Positions 20,915-30,261 are shown, counted from the first letter of the stretch. The stretch: 47,369 nt of DNA from a virus (IMGVR_UViG_3300031952_000030:1-47369); one strand, 5' to 3'. The notes: generated by a model from the letters alone, not told the origin. Numbers and translations: made by a program.

Positions 20915-21476
20915 GGAGAGAATGGAGCAAGGTGTGAAGATGTTCTTGGAAGGTCTTGGACTGGATGCTACTGATCAACATCTTAGACGGACACCTGAAC
21001 GTGTGGTGAAGGCCTGGATGGAAGAGTTCGGCAATGGATACTTACTGACTCCGGACAAGGTTCTGACTGTGGAGTTTAGTGAACCCGACTCCACAGATGG
21101 TTTGGTGATTGTGCGAAATATCCCGTTCTACTCGCACTGTGCCCATCATCTGGTCATGTTTGACGGAACAGCTGATGTGGGCTATCTTCCGAAGAAAGGT
21201 CGGATTACAGGGATCTCGAAGCTGGCCCGAATAGTGGATATGTATTCTCACCGGCTCCAAGTTCAGGAGCGCTTGACCTTCCAGGTGGCTAAGTGCTTGT
21301 ATGATGGTCTGGATGCACGAGGTGTTGGTGTGATCATGCGGGCTCAGCATGCATGTATGACCTGTAGAGGAGCAAAGAAACCAGGATCCGAAACAGTGAC
21401 CAGCACATTGCTGGGTGAGATTCGGGATGATCCTCAGCTTCGTAATGAATTCTTGACCCTTTGTACAACGGAGTAA
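20907..21476 (+). CDS. folE: GTP cyclohydrolase I (FolE)
   Basis: The ATG at 20907 has AGGAG with 7 bases of spacing and overlaps the helicase stop. The zinc site is visible: SHCAHH near residues 76-81 and HACMTCRG near 153. HLRRTPERVVKAWMEEF and the RITGISKLARIVDMYSHRLQ stretch, with QVQERLT after it, are family hallmarks. The enzyme converts GTP to 7,8-dihydroneopterin triphosphate, the first step of 7-deazaguanine synthesis as well as of folate. With QueD, QueE and QueC elsewhere in the window the deazaguanine role is the likely one. 189 residues. Confidence 0.93.
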   Translation: MDKERMEQGVKMFLEGLGLDATDQHLRRTPERVVKAWMEEFGNGYLLTPDKVLTVEFSEPDSTDGLVIVRNIPFYSHCAHHLVMFDGTADVGYLPKKGRITGISKLARIVDMYSHRLQVQERLTFQVAKCLYDGLDARGVGVIMRAQHACMTCRGAKKPGSETVTSTLLGEIRDDPQLRNEFLTLCTTE

Positions 21477-21477
21477 C

Positions 21478-21486
21478 CAGTATAAT
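21478..21486 (+). promoter_or_regulatory. CAGTATAAT element
   Basis: CAGTATAAT lies directly after the FolE stop and 21 bases before the next ATG, with no -35 box. It is one of five exact copies. Confidence 0.45.
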
Positions 21487-21507
21487 AATTTGGAAAGGAC
21501 CAGTGAT

Positions 21508-22137
21508 ATGCCGTATATCAAAGATGCAGATAGGCAGAAGATCCTTCAACACGGAGCTCTTCTTCAAATATGCGAGAAGGTTGAGACCGAAACTGATCTG
21601 GGTTTCATAGCTGCACGATTGACTCGTTCATTTATTCAGAAAGTCCTCACTCTTGATGTCAATGTCCATGAGAATGTTCGGGCTGTTGAAGGAAAAATCA
21701 TCGAGAGAACATCCTACAGATGTGTTTTCTATCTTAACAGTGATGTAGAAAACTTGTGTGCTCTTCTCGGAGTTACTGTGGGTGAGTACAACTACTGCAT
21801 CACGGTCATCCTTCACTGGTACCTTCGAACCAAAGGCGTCTCATATGCACGGATCAATCGGATTATTGGCGTTCTTGATAGGGTCAAGTTCGAAGTAGAG
21901 TCCGGGATTGCAACTATGCGGGGCTTTCCTGATCAACTAGCTGTGTTTGATGATGCTGTTGGTATTCTTGGTTGTGTGATGCTTGAGCTGTACCGGATGA
22001 TCGCTTCCCCGTACGAGAATCTGAAAGTTATAGAGAATGGAGCTGTTTCAGTTCTTGATGCTGCACATGAACTTGATCTGAAGACCACCGGGCATCTATG
22101 TCAGATCTGGAGAACAACCAATGAGCTCAAAAAATAA
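21508..22137 (+). CDS. Conserved phage protein (DUF6899-like), 209 aa
   Basis: The ATG at 21508 follows AAAGGA. The N-terminus MPYIKDADRQKI, the middle GEYNYCITVILHWYL and the SYARINRIIGVLDRVKFEVE segment, and the late ELYRMIASPYENLKVIENG are the pattern of a small conserved phage protein I know as DUF6899. Typical members are about 100-130 residues; this one carries an extra helical segment (about residues 20-75) and is longer. Biochemical role unknown. Confidence 0.55.
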   Translation: MPYIKDADRQKILQHGALLQICEKVETETDLGFIAARLTRSFIQKVLTLDVNVHENVRAVEGKIIERTSYRCVFYLNSDVENLCALLGVTVGEYNYCITVILHWYLRTKGVSYARINRIIGVLDRVKFEVESGIATMRGFPDQLAVFDDAVGILGCVMLELYRMIASPYENLKVIENGAVSVLDAAHELDLKTTGHLCQIWRTTNELKK

Positions 22138-22354
22138 GAAAGTTACCGGCGGGGGTCCCCGACATCGAAGTCCGTTGAGCCGAGCCCAGTTGTTTCCCAA
22201 AAAAGTGTTTAGAGAGCTAATGACTTGGGACATCCAGACGGCCGTAGCTCGGAAGCAGATCTGGGAAGCGTTTCCTGATCCAGCTGAGAGACTCAAGTAC
22301 TTGAACTCCTTGATAGAAGTCATAGATGAACCGTCAAAAGAGATTTTAGGGTGA
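22121..22354 (+). CDS. Hypothetical basic protein, 77 aa
   Basis: The start overlaps the upstream gene by 17 bases. The N-terminus is basic and glycine-rich (SSKNKKVTGGGPRHRSPLSR); the rest is helical. No family is recognised. Confidence 0.5.
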   Translation: MSSKNKKVTGGGPRHRSPLSRAQLFPKKVFRELMTWDIQTAVARKQIWEAFPDPAERLKYLNSLIEVIDEPSKEILG

Positions 22355-22357
22355 TCT

Positions 22358-22567
22358 GTGGAGATTAGGGATCCAGATACTGGTCTTCTACGAAACTTAA
22401 ACAGCAGGATTCGAGTCTTCATCTGCTCAGATAGAAAGTGCTCAGGAAGAGTAACAACCCGTCAACTGGGTGAAAGAATACTCATGTGTCCACAGTGTGT
22501 TTGTCATGGTATCAAAACCGAGATGGTTGAGGTGTTCAAGAATGCTTACCAAAGCGGAAACAAATAA
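22358..22567 (+). CDS. Hypothetical zinc-ribbon-like protein, 69 aa
   Basis: GTG start three bases after the upstream stop, with AGGGTGAT before it. Cysteines are spaced as CSDRKCSG and CPQCVC, so a zinc ribbon is plausible. Its end overlaps the RNA-ligase start by 26 bases. Function unknown. Confidence 0.5.
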   Translation: MEIRDPDTGLLRNLNSRIRVFICSDRKCSGRVTTRQLGERILMCPQCVCHGIKTEMVEVFKNAYQSGNK

Positions 22568-23762
22568 TGCTATTGTTGTGCGACTGACCAATGTCAGGAA
22601 GCATCCGAACGCTGACCGACTGAAGCTGGCAACAGTACTTGGAACTCAGGTCGTGGTCGGACTGGATGCTGTAGAGGGTCAGCTGGTTGTATATTTTGAC
22701 TCTAATCTACAGTTGTTGCATGATTATTTGCATTGCAACAACTTGTACTCAAACGAATCGTTGAACGCCGATACGACCACACGAGGGTATTTTGGAATGA
22801 ATGGTCGTGTTAAAGCACAGCGCCTTCGAGGTGAGATATCGAACGGATACGTAGCTAAGATTGATACACTAAGATTGCCTGGAATCAACCCGTCCTTAGT
22901 GGACGAGTTGAATGAAGGAGATGAATTCACACATATTGGTGGTATCGAGATCTGCCACAAGTACATCACTGTTAAAGGGGCTCCTGGCTCTCATGCTGGT
23001 AACAAATGTATGCCTTGTCTAGCAGAGAATTTCTGGCGTCACTGGGAAACCCATCACTTGATGCGGGAGACGAATACCATTCCTATAGGACCTGTTCGCT
23101 TGGAAGAGAAGATCCATGGCACATCTGGCCGAACAGGGAACCTTCTCTGCTGCACAGGCAAGCGCTGGTGGCAGTTCTGGCGTCCTGCAAAGGAGTACAG
23201 GATCGTTAGTGGTACTCGACGGGTTGATCATATTCAAGGTCACATTCCTGAAGTCCGACGCCGTATCGAAGAACAAGTAGCTCCGAAGCTCCATCAAGGT
23301 GAAGAACTTTATTATGAAATCTATGGGTACGACATAATTGGGAAACGGATCCAAAAGTTGTCTGATTACGGTGTTCCAGCTGGTGAGTTCAGGGTTCTGT
23401 TGTACCGTGTGACGATCACCACACCAGATGGTCAATGTTACGATTTGTCCCGAAAAGAGGTTGACAAGCGGGCTGAGGAGCTGGGTTGGGAGAAGCCAAC
23501 TGTACTCTGGGAAGGCTGGTATGGAATACAAAACACACCATACGGTGGACATCCGGAGATGGGGGCTGAGATAGCAGATCTTCTTCACTTCGCAGATAGA
23601 AAGTCTGCTCTTGATTTGAATACCCTTCGAGAAGGGTTCGTATTTTGGTTCCAGAGGCCGGATGGGTCCTGGACCTGTCTCAAGCACAAGTCTGCTGAGT
23701 TTCTGGCGGCCGAGAGTGCATTGAAGGACGAGGGTGGTGGGGACGTTGAAGATGCTCTGTAA
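22542..23762 (+). CDS. RNA ligase with N-terminal OB-like domain (DRB0094/Rnl5-like)
   Basis: The ATG at 22542 starts a protein whose N-terminal segment (VRLTNVRKHPNADRLKLATV) resembles an OB-fold tRNA-binding domain. The nucleotidyltransferase motif I is EEKIHGTSGR with the adenylated lysine near residue 190. LYYEIYGYDIIG (motif III/IIIa position), LREGFVFWF (motif IV) and WTCLKHKSAEF (motif V, K-x-K) follow. The layout matches the Deinococcus DraRnl type that seals nicks with a 3'-OH RNA end. In a phage with twelve tRNAs it may repair tRNAs cut by host defences. Length 406 residues. Confidence 0.75.
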   Translation: MLTKAETNNAIVVRLTNVRKHPNADRLKLATVLGTQVVVGLDAVEGQLVVYFDSNLQLLHDYLHCNNLYSNESLNADTTTRGYFGMNGRVKAQRLRGEISNGYVAKIDTLRLPGINPSLVDELNEGDEFTHIGGIEICHKYITVKGAPGSHAGNKCMPCLAENFWRHWETHHLMRETNTIPIGPVRLEEKIHGTSGRTGNLLCCTGKRWWQFWRPAKEYRIVSGTRRVDHIQGHIPEVRRRIEEQVAPKLHQGEELYYEIYGYDIIGKRIQKLSDYGVPAGEFRVLLYRVTITTPDGQCYDLSRKEVDKRAEELGWEKPTVLWEGWYGIQNTPYGGHPEMGAEIADLLHFADRKSALDLNTLREGFVFWFQRPDGSWTCLKHKSAEFLAAESALKDEGGGDVEDAL

Positions 23763-23774
23763 GGAGTTTCACTC

Positions 23775-24521
23775 ATGTTGAAAGTTCAATCAATCTTCGC
23801 AAGCATCGATGGAGAAGTAAACGCGTATGACGGAGCTGGTCAAGTTTCAACCTTTATTCGACTCCGTAGTTGCAATCTTCGATGTACATACTGTGATACA
23901 AAGTATGCACAGGACCAGTGTGAAACTCTGGGACAGACCTGGAAGAAGATGGAGATTCATGAGATCATCGATCAGATGATGAATCAAAAAGTTACACTTA
24001 CTGGGGGTGAACCACTGTTCCAAGGTGGAGAAGTAGCTTCGCTTATTGCTCTTCTTATCAGTAAAGGCCATGATGTAACAGTCGAGACCAATGGGTCTAT
24101 CCCTTTGATACGGTACGGTCTGTGTTACTATCCTCGTGATAGGGAAGGGCATCGTGGTAGTGTCCGTTTTGTTATGGACTATAAACTTCCATCCTCAGAG
24201 ATGGAGGACAGGATGTGTCTTGATAACTTCCACCTCCTCAAACCTCAGGACGTAATCAAGTTCGTCGTTTCCGATACAGCTGATTGGTTTAGAGTTCGTG
24301 ATGTAGTACACACTTACTGTTTAACATGTCTTGCCAGGATAGTTGTAAGCCCTGCGGTGTCCATCGTGGATGGACATACTAATCTTACCTGGGCTGTCAC
24401 ACTAGCTAATCTACTTGTGAAGGAACCTATGTGGGCAGGACATTCAGGTCCTGAAGCACAATACTCGTTGCAACTTCACAAGATACTATGGCCAACATCA
24501 GGTGAAAAGGACGAAAGATGA
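23775..24521 (+). CDS. queE: 7-carboxy-7-deazaguanine synthase (QueE)
   Basis: A radical-SAM protein with the CxxxCxxC cluster motif CNLRCTYC at residues 33-40. SIDGEVNAYDGAGQVSTFIR precedes it as in QueE, and LTGGEPLFQ follows. The enzyme turns 6-carboxytetrahydropterin into 7-carboxy-7-deazaguanine. At 248 residues it is of usual size. AAGGAG lies just before the ATG. The next gene is coupled by ATGA. Confidence 0.93.
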   Translation: MLKVQSIFASIDGEVNAYDGAGQVSTFIRLRSCNLRCTYCDTKYAQDQCETLGQTWKKMEIHEIIDQMMNQKVTLTGGEPLFQGGEVASLIALLISKGHDVTVETNGSIPLIRYGLCYYPRDREGHRGSVRFVMDYKLPSSEMEDRMCLDNFHLLKPQDVIKFVVSDTADWFRVRDVVHTYCLTCLARIVVSPAVSIVDGHTNLTWAVTLANLLVKEPMWAGHSGPEAQYSLQLHKILWPTSGEKDER

Positions 24522-24820
24522 GGACCGATGGACTCTTCGATTACTCAAAATCAGTGTGTGTAGATTGTCAGGAGCCCAAGCAAATTGTTGATCATCTCCG
24601 AGCTCTTCTCGACCTGCATGACCTTTTAGAAAAAGGATACGATGCTGAGCTACAAGATTTTCTTGTCAAGCTCAGAGTGGTTGGATGGGGATCTGTCCAG
24701 ATAGCTGGTTTCATACTGCAATCAAGTTTTCATACTCGGTGGGAAGGTCTTATTGATCCCCCAATTTCTTCCCAAGGTAATTCTTTCGAGTTTGAAAACA
24801 ATAAGTATAGGACGCACTGA
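24518..24820 (+). CDS. Hypothetical protein, 100 aa
   Basis: Coupled to QueE by ATGA. It begins [20 protein letters not shown] and continues as a helical protein ([20 protein letters not shown], then [10 protein letters not shown]). One CxxC is present. It lies between QueE and QueF, so a link with deazaguanine synthesis is possible but not shown. Confidence 0.55.
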   Translation: MRTDGLFDYSKSVCVDCQEPKQIVDHLRALLDLHDLLEKGYDAELQDFLVKLRVVGWGSVQIAGFILQSSFHTRWEGLIDPPISSQGNSFEFENNKYRTH

Positions 24821-24828
24821 GGTGTACC

Positions 24829-25383
24829 ATGCAAGATGATGAATTGATTAGTGATGCTGAGTTACATGAACGCGAACGGCGATACTTGGAGAATCATCCA
24901 AATCCCCTTTCTGATGATGCCACAAAAGATCTTCAACAACTCGGGTCTGGAAACACGAAGTATCCTCAACGTCCCGAGGACGCTGTTCTTGAAACCTTCG
25001 AAAATCGCTGGGTGCATAACGACTATGTAGTTGAGTTAGAGTGTCCTGAGTTCACAAGTTTGTGTCCCAAGACAGGCCAGCCTGACTTTGCCACATTCAA
25101 GATTCTCTACATTCCGGACAAGAGGTTGATCGAGAGTAAGGCTCTGAAGTTGTATTTGTTCTCCTTCCGGAACCATGGGGAGTTTCACGAGAGTGTTACC
25201 AACCGAATCGCACATGATTTATACGAAGTGATGCATCCGAAAATTATCTTGGTTCGAGGAGATTTCTTCCCTCGGGGTGGTATCTCAATCAATCCGACCG
25301 TGATTCTCCCGAACGATGTTTCTCCTGTTCTTGAGAAACGACTCATGAGCGCTTGGAGAGAGGACTGTGCCGGACAACAGTAA
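24829..25383 (+). CDS. queF: preQ0 reductase (QueF), unimodular
   Basis: [12 protein letters not shown] near residues 76-87 contains the nucleophilic cysteine (79) and acid (86) of Que[21 protein letters not shown] further on is the NADPH/dimer signature. The enzyme reduces the nitrile of preQ0 to the aminomethyl group of preQ1. It is the unimodular form at 184 residues. AGGTGTACC precedes the ATG. Its presence implies that the base made by this phage is preQ1 rather than only preQ0. In other phages QueF-like paralogues have changed function, so the product needs testing. Confidence 0.88.
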   Translation: MQDDELISDAELHERERRYLENHPNPLSDDATKDLQQLGSGNTKYPQRPEDAVLETFENRWVHNDYVVELECPEFTSLCPKTGQPDFATFKILYIPDKRLIESKALKLYLFSFRNHGEFHESVTNRIAHDLYEVMHPKIILVRGDFFPRGGISINPTVILPNDVSPVLEKRLMSAWREDCAGQQ

Positions 25384-26317
25384 GACCATTGTCATCCTTC
25401 TTGAGAAGTACAACATTGAGTACTGGACGGAGGGGAAGAATGTCTCTCCGGGCTCAACTAACATCCAGTGCCCGTTCTGTGATGACCACTCGAATCACTG
25501 CGGTATCTTCTATAACGATCTAGGATATCACTGCTGGCGATGTGATACCTCAGGCTCATTTGACTACTTACTGGCCCGTGTTACAGGCCAGGACATGGTA
25601 AAGATCAAGGAGGAGATATCCGACCTTGGATTCTCATTCGAGGTCGACACAGAGACTCAAATTCAAGATCTTTGGCGGGAGGGTGAGTCTCAGCCGGAGC
25701 CAAAACAAGAGGCTCCAAACGGCCCTCTTGCCCTCCCACCGTACTTCGATCTGATCACGATGAACATGAACTTTCCTCTGTTGGATTGGTATCTCAACCT
25801 AAGAGGTTATACAAGAGACGTATCTATCCAGTACGGGTGTGGTGTATGTACCGTAGGACCTTGGATGAATCGCATGATCATCCCAGTCATGTTCAAAGGA
25901 GAACTTGTTAGTTATCAAGGAGCTGATCTTACCAGACGAGCCCAGGTCAAGTACAAGACCGCTCTAGGGGAGATTAACAATTATCTCTATCGCTGGGACA
26001 TGATTGATTGGTTCAAGGGGTACATTGTTCTGATGGAAGGTATTCTCGATGCATGGCGCTTCGGGGATAATGCTTTGTGCACCTTTGGAACGCACCTTAC
26101 TGATCGGCAGAAAAATCTTATCATCGGATCGAATGTGAGGAAAGTCATTATGGCGTGGGATGGTGATGCCTTCTTCCACTCAATGGAACAAGCAGAAGAG
26201 CTCAATACGTTTGTTCCAGAGGTTTCGGTAGTTTGTTTTCCGACAGAGCATGATCCGGACTCTTATGGTAAGGTCTACGGGATTGATGCTCTTCGTAACC
26301 TGGTTCTGGAGTCCTAA
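25367..26317 (+). CDS. DNA primase (DnaG type)
   Basis: GTG start, overlapping QueF by 17 bases. N-terminal zinc ribbon: [20 protein letters not shown] with a CWRC pair near residues 55-58. The TOPRIM core is visible as [13 protein letters not shown] and [10 protein letters not shown], providing the glutamate and DxD metal ligands, and [10 protein letters not shown] near the end. It makes RNA primers for lagging-strand synthesis. At 316 residues it is a short, phage-type primase without the DnaB-binding tail of DnaG. Confidence 0.85.
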   Translation: MPDNSKTIVILLEKYNIEYWTEGKNVSPGSTNIQCPFCDDHSNHCGIFYNDLGYHCWRCDTSGSFDYLLARVTGQDMVKIKEEISDLGFSFEVDTETQIQDLWREGESQPEPKQEAPNGPLALPPYFDLITMNMNFPLLDWYLNLRGYTRDVSIQYGCGVCTVGPWMNRMIIPVMFKGELVSYQGADLTRRAQVKYKTALGEINNYLYRWDMIDWFKGYIVLMEGILDAWRFGDNALCTFGTHLTDRQKNLIIGSNVRKVIMAWDGDAFFHSMEQAEELNTFVPEVSVVCFPTEHDPDSYGKVYGIDALRNLVLES

Positions 26318-26318
26318 G

Positions 26319-26846
26319 ATGAGCTGCTCCCTACGAAAATGGTTCTGTGATCTTTCCTGGATGCAACAGGGTGTATTGATGTCTGCATTTCGTAATGTGG
26401 ATGGTGCACATCAGGAGGGGCCATACAAGATTCTGGTCCGTGGTGTTCGAGCAGCATGTATAAAATCTGCTCGTTCTGAAGGGTCTTTTAATGCACGACG
26501 TCCAGATCACAAGAAGCTCCTTGAAGCAGCTTCTGATTTCGTGAACTATGGAAACCAGCTTCCTCTTCACTTCGTAACGCATCTGGTACATGCTGCTGAG
26601 GTGATTGGATATACCCACCCCGATAAAGTAACCTCATTTGTTTGGGAAAACATATACATAACCCTTGTTCATTCTATGCATCTAAACACAGAAACCAAAG
26701 ATCAGTTTCTTAGAAGATTGAAAGATGATCCGGAGCAGGTTTCTAGGGAAGAAGTGTTTGATGATGCTTGTTACCTCACCTCTCGATATGGGGACGGAAC
26801 AGGAACAGTAAATGAACAACTCAATTTGAAATCATTAACAACCTAG
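26319..26846 (+). CDS. Conserved phage protein of unknown function, 175 aa
   Basis: The ATG at 26319 follows the primase stop by one base. The sequence LSWMQQGVLMSAFRNVDG, then LVRGVRAACIKSA, LPLHFVTHLVHAAEVIGY and FVWENIYITLVHSMHLNTET is a pattern I recall in many phage proteins of unknown role (WMQQxVLxxAxRGPDG...HFxxHLxHAAEIxGYxHPD). All-helical. Histidines in the middle could bind metal. No biochemical function is known to me. Confidence 0.6.
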   Translation: MSCSLRKWFCDLSWMQQGVLMSAFRNVDGAHQEGPYKILVRGVRAACIKSARSEGSFNARRPDHKKLLEAASDFVNYGNQLPLHFVTHLVHAAEVIGYTHPDKVTSFVWENIYITLVHSMHLNTETKDQFLRRLKDDPEQVSREEVFDDACYLTSRYGDGTGTVNEQLNLKSLTT

Positions 26847-26863
26847 CAACAGGAGAATCAAGT

Positions 26864-27667
26864 ATGAGTAAAGTGGTTGCAATTGTGTCGGGTGGAATGG
26901 ACTCAGTGACATTGTTGAAGAAACTTCTGGTGGACGGGTATGAAATTCTGGTTCTAAACTTCAGTTACGGATCGAAGCACAATTTCATGGAGCGGAGAGC
27001 TTTGCTGGATGTGTGCGATCATCTGCATGTGAAAGCGTACTTGTATGATCTGCCTACGACAGCGGATCAGTACATTCCGAGTATTCATAATGCATTCCAG
27101 GCGGTGCCTTTACTGGAGTCGGGGCTTCTGAAGACGGGCGGAGAGATCCCCGAGGGTCACTACGCTGAGCCCACGATGAAAGAAACAGTAGTTCCATTTC
27201 GGAATGGGATTATGTTAGCTATCGCTGTTGGGTTTGCCGAAAGTCATGGAGCCACAGCAGTATACTATGGTAACCATGCAGGCGATCATGCTGTCTATCC
27301 GGATTGCCGCGGAGAGTTCGTACTAAGTATGAGTCAAGCAGCATTAAAAGGAACATATGAAGGAATTCAGATTTTCTCGCCTTTTGCCGGGATGACCAAA
27401 GCTGAGATCGTTAAACTAGGTCTTGAGATTGATGCCCCTCTGCATCTGACTTGGTCGTGTTACAAAGGAGGTAATCGACCATGTCTGGTCTGTTCAACTT
27501 GTGTCGAGAGGATCCAGGCGTTCTACGATACAGGTTGTATTGATCCTTCTCTGACTGGTGAGGAGTGGGCTCATGGTGTTGCGAATATGAAGAAGGTGAT
27601 TGCCCGGTTCAATGAAGAATACAAGGATGGGTTTGGACGGTCAGAAGTGTCTCTGGACAACACCTAA
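26864..27667 (+). CDS. queC: 7-cyano-7-deazaguanine synthase (QueC)
   Basis: The ATP pyrophosphatase loop SGGMDS lies at residues 9-14, and the C-terminal zinc site CYKGGNRPCLVCSTCVER near 205-222 has the four family cysteines. NFSYGSKHNFMERR follows the loop as in QueC. The enzyme converts 7-carboxy-7-deazaguanine to preQ0 using ATP and ammonia. GGAGAA precedes the ATG. 267 residues. Confidence 0.93.
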   Translation: MSKVVAIVSGGMDSVTLLKKLLVDGYEILVLNFSYGSKHNFMERRALLDVCDHLHVKAYLYDLPTTADQYIPSIHNAFQAVPLLESGLLKTGGEIPEGHYAEPTMKETVVPFRNGIMLAIAVGFAESHGATAVYYGNHAGDHAVYPDCRGEFVLSMSQAALKGTYEGIQIFSPFAGMTKAEIVKLGLEIDAPLHLTWSCYKGGNRPCLVCSTCVERIQAFYDTGCIDPSLTGEEWAHGVANMKKVIARFNEEYKDGFGRSEVSLDNT

Positions 27668-27821
27668 AGGTTTTCCAAGAAAAATAGTTGCATACGAATG
27701 GAAGGTGCGTCATATCAATTCGTACTTCTGTCCCACCAAAGAATTCATGCAGTGCGTGATGCAGGATGATATCAATGGTGCTCTGGATCATCAGCAAGAG
27801 CAGAGTGAGCTTCACGGTTGA
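27627..27821 (+). CDS. Hypothetical protein, 64 aa, overlapping queC
   Basis: The frame runs past the QueC stop and has ATGs at 27612 and 27627 inside QueC; I choose the latter, but the start is uncertain. The product (PKGFPRKIVAYEWKVRHINS, then a YFCPTKEFMQ segment) looks protein-like and ends 12 bases before DpdA. No ribosome site is convincing. Lying between QueC and DpdA, it may belong with the modification genes. Confidence 0.4.
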   Translation: MGLDGQKCLWTTPKGFPRKIVAYEWKVRHINSYFCPTKEFMQCVMQDDINGALDHQQEQSELHG

Positions 27822-27833
27822 TAAGGAATCAGA

Positions 27834-28943
27834 ATGAGTACTGAATTCATACATCGGGCGAACTTCTTGACCTCCGGACGGAAGGACATCAAGGTCATGA
27901 ACCTTGGAATCCTGAAAGAGGGACGGGCTACTACACTGGAGACCTTCTGGAAGAGCCGAGAGCTGACCAAACTCCTCGAAGCGAATCCAACAATCCAGAT
28001 CTTTCTGGACTCTGGTGCTCACTCATTGTTGAATGCCCAGGTAGGCCTCATCAACACCGGATCTACTGTGAAGACAGAGAAGACGGCTGATGAGGATGGG
28101 TGTGTAACCTTCACTGGTACTGAGTTCCAGGACCGTCTTACCCCTAACCAGAAGATCCACTACTCCAAGTGTACTAGTGGTGCTCCTCAGTTTCTAGCTG
28201 ACTTCTCGTTTAACGATAAGGCAGATGTCCGGCAGTATCTGGACAACTACGTTGAGTTCATCAAGAAGTATGCTGTTCAGTGCCCGCTGTATGTAAACCT
28301 AGACATCATCTACAATGCTGATGAGTCCTGGAAGAACCAGATGTACATGGAGTCCAAAGGTCTCCGTCCGATACCTGTGTACCACTTCGGTGAGGATATT
28401 AGGCACTGGAAGAGGATGGTGGATGAATACGACTACATTGGCATCGGTGGTGTGGCTGGTGGTGTTACCCTCAACCAGTTCGTAAACTTTGCTGATCCAG
28501 CCTTCGAGTACTTGTGGCAGAAGAAGCCCGATTGCAAAGTGCACGGATTTGCTGTTACGTCTCACCAGTTGATGACTCGGTATCCGTTCTGGTCAGTGGA
28601 CTCGACCACCTGGTTGAAACATGCAGCGTACGGAAATATCATGGCGCCGCATTGGTCCGAAGAAAAAGAGGACTTCAACTACTTCCAACCTCCGGTGATT
28701 TATTCAGTCTCGGATGTTTCACTGGTGAAGGCCACCAAGAATCCTCACTATACTCTTAGCTGTCCTCCTGCTGAAGTGGCAAGAGTGAATGAGTACTTCC
28801 GCCGTGCCAATGTTGATCCAGAGAAGTTGAAGATTGATATGCTCGAGCGATTCAGGGTCAACATTTACTACTATGAAGAACTGCTTAAGTGTCCTCAGTT
28901 GCATGAACGGAAGCCCTTCCACCGAACTAGATCTTTTTTCTAA
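27834..28943 (+). CDS. dpdA: 7-deazaguanine DNA transglycosylase (DpdA-like)
   Basis: A TGT-related barrel: IFLDSGAHS near residues 56-64 supplies the catalytic aspartate seen in tRNA-guanine transglycosylases. IPVYHFGEDIRHWKRMV and YIGIGGVAGGV form the base-binding strand-loop, and KVHGFAVTS followed by YPFWSVDSTTW supplies the second catalytic aspartate. DpdA swaps guanine in DNA for a 7-deazaguanine base. At 369 residues it fits phage DpdA. TTGATAAGGAATCAG precedes the ATG. Together with QueF it suggests preQ1 in the phage DNA. Confidence 0.85.
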   Translation: MSTEFIHRANFLTSGRKDIKVMNLGILKEGRATTLETFWKSRELTKLLEANPTIQIFLDSGAHSLLNAQVGLINTGSTVKTEKTADEDGCVTFTGTEFQDRLTPNQKIHYSKCTSGAPQFLADFSFNDKADVRQYLDNYVEFIKKYAVQCPLYVNLDIIYNADESWKNQMYMESKGLRPIPVYHFGEDIRHWKRMVDEYDYIGIGGVAGGVTLNQFVNFADPAFEYLWQKKPDCKVHGFAVTSHQLMTRYPFWSVDSTTWLKHAAYGNIMAPHWSEEKEDFNYFQPPVIYSVSDVSLVKATKNPHYTLSCPPAEVARVNEYFRRANVDPEKLKIDMLERFRVNIYYYEELLKCPQLHERKPFHRTRSFF

Positions 28944-28952
28944 TGGGGATGT

Positions 28953-29168
28953 ATGATAACAGATCTCAATCGTTTTATCAAGTTGTATAAGTCAGTTGGA
29001 ATTTCTTTGAAGCCCGAACGCGGGCAAGATGAGAATGCCATGTCTATTATCATAAGCAGCGATGATCATGAGGAAGATCAATTAGTTGGAGGATGGACCC
29101 AGTGCTATACAGAACTATTGTTTGATAGCACTGGAAAGTTCATACGACATAACAACTGGGTCCAATAG
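28953..29168 (+). CDS. Hypothetical protein, 71 aa
   Basis: The ATG lies 9 bases after the DpdA stop, with TGGGGATGT before it. The product begins MITDLNRFIKLYKSVGISLK and contains IIISSDDHEED and ELLFDSTGKFIRH, a small beta-rich fold with a helix. No family is recognised. It is followed directly by the sliding clamp. Confidence 0.55.
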   Translation: MITDLNRFIKLYKSVGISLKPERGQDENAMSIIISSDDHEEDQLVGGWTQCYTELLFDSTGKFIRHNNWVQ

Positions 29169-29181
29169 GAGCAGTAGAAAA

Positions 29182-30261
29182 ATGAAAATCAACAGATTAG
29201 CTCTCCTTCAGTCTCTCTCAACAGTGTGGCCCGTCGTAGGTAACAACCAACTCGTACCTGAGTACCAGGCCTTCACCTTCTATGGAACCCGTGTCCAGGC
29301 GACTGATGGTGCGATGTGGCTTGATGCTCCGCTACCAGCAGGTCTCGATCTGCAGTTGGCTGTTCATGCTGAACCTGTGTACCAACTGATCCAAGGTATC
29401 AAGGACGATGAGATCGAACTAGAGGTTACTGGAGATGAGCTGAAGAAGCTTGTGGTCAAAACGAAGGATATTGAGAGTGAGTTCACTTTCAGCACACCGA
29501 AACCAGCAGTTGCTCCCACCGATGGAATGACAAAGGTTGAAGTTCCTAACATAGCTGAGTTCATTCGGGGTCTGGACTTCTGTCACTACGGAGCTGCTAA
29601 GGATGAAGCTCAGGGTGTGATGTGTGGTGTGTTTGTCAATGGCAACACAATGTGGGGCTGTGATCGATTCCGTGTCCTTCAATGGACAATGGAGAAGCCG
29701 GTGAATCTATCTGCCAGTGTATCGACTAAGATGATTGAGATTCTTAGACGAATCCAAACGAAGATTAAAGAGGTCAGTTTCCGTTCCAATCCTGAAAAGT
29801 TCTCTGGTGGTACACTTCGTATCAGCCTCGAGGGCGGATCTGAGTTGTGGGGATGTACTCATGTTGGGGAGTACCGGGATCTATCGGTGTTCCTTCCAAC
29901 TACTAAGTCCGTTGTGAAGATGGAGATGTCTTCTGACTTTCCTGCTGTTCTTGACCGTCATCTGGCGTTCCTGAAAGATGTTCCTCCTGTCGATAAAGAG
30001 CTGGTGTTCAAAGTAACAGGTGAGAAGGTCGGAACGCTATCGGTAGCTAAGACCTCCTCCGGAGCCCAACCGACCCGAAGGTTGAATGAGAATACCACTG
30101 TCAAGAACAACACGAGTCCTGGTACTTTTGAGTTCAGAGTAAATCCATTTTTGCTTCTTGATGCGATGGGCAGATGTTGGTCTTTTTCATTCTTTCCATC
30201 TGCAGGTATTGTGTTGTTTGAAGGGACTCAGTTCAAGTATCTTGTTCAAACACGTTCGTAA
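29182..30261 (+). CDS. dnaN: DNA polymerase sliding clamp (DnaN/beta-like)
   Basis: The ATG at 29182 has AGGAGCAG upstream. The 359-residue length and three-part organisation fit a bacterial beta clamp. Each third carries beta strands and a helix, as in the first (FTFYGTRVQATDGAMWLDAP, then LQLAVHAEPVYQLI). A MWGCDRFRVLQ segment in the second domain corresponds to the conserved (A)TDxxRL stretch. It tethers the polymerase to DNA. The clamp loader (36193) is encoded 6 kb away. Sequence similarity is low, so the call rests on overall layout. Confidence 0.7.
   Translation: MKINRLALLQSLSTVWPVVGNNQLVPEYQAFTFYGTRVQATDGAMWLDAPLPAGLDLQLAVHAEPVYQLIQGIKDDEIELEVTGDELKKLVVKTKDIESEFTFSTPKPAVAPTDGMTKVEVPNIAEFIRGLDFCHYGAAKDEAQGVMCGVFVNGNTMWGCDRFRVLQWTMEKPVNLSASVSTKMIEILRRIQTKIKEVSFRSNPEKFSGGTLRISLEGGSELWGCTHVGEYRDLSVFLPTTKSVVKMEMSSDFPAVLDRHLAFLKDVPPVDKELVFKVTGEKVGTLSVAKTSSGAQPTRRLNENTTVKNNTSPGTFEFRVNPFLLLDAMGRCWSFSFFPSAGIVLFEGTQFKYLVQTRS

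Noticed and set aside
23019-23687. Open frame of 222 codons on the minus strand
   Set aside because: It is antisense to the RNA ligase, which has its catalytic motif; no ribosome site is present.
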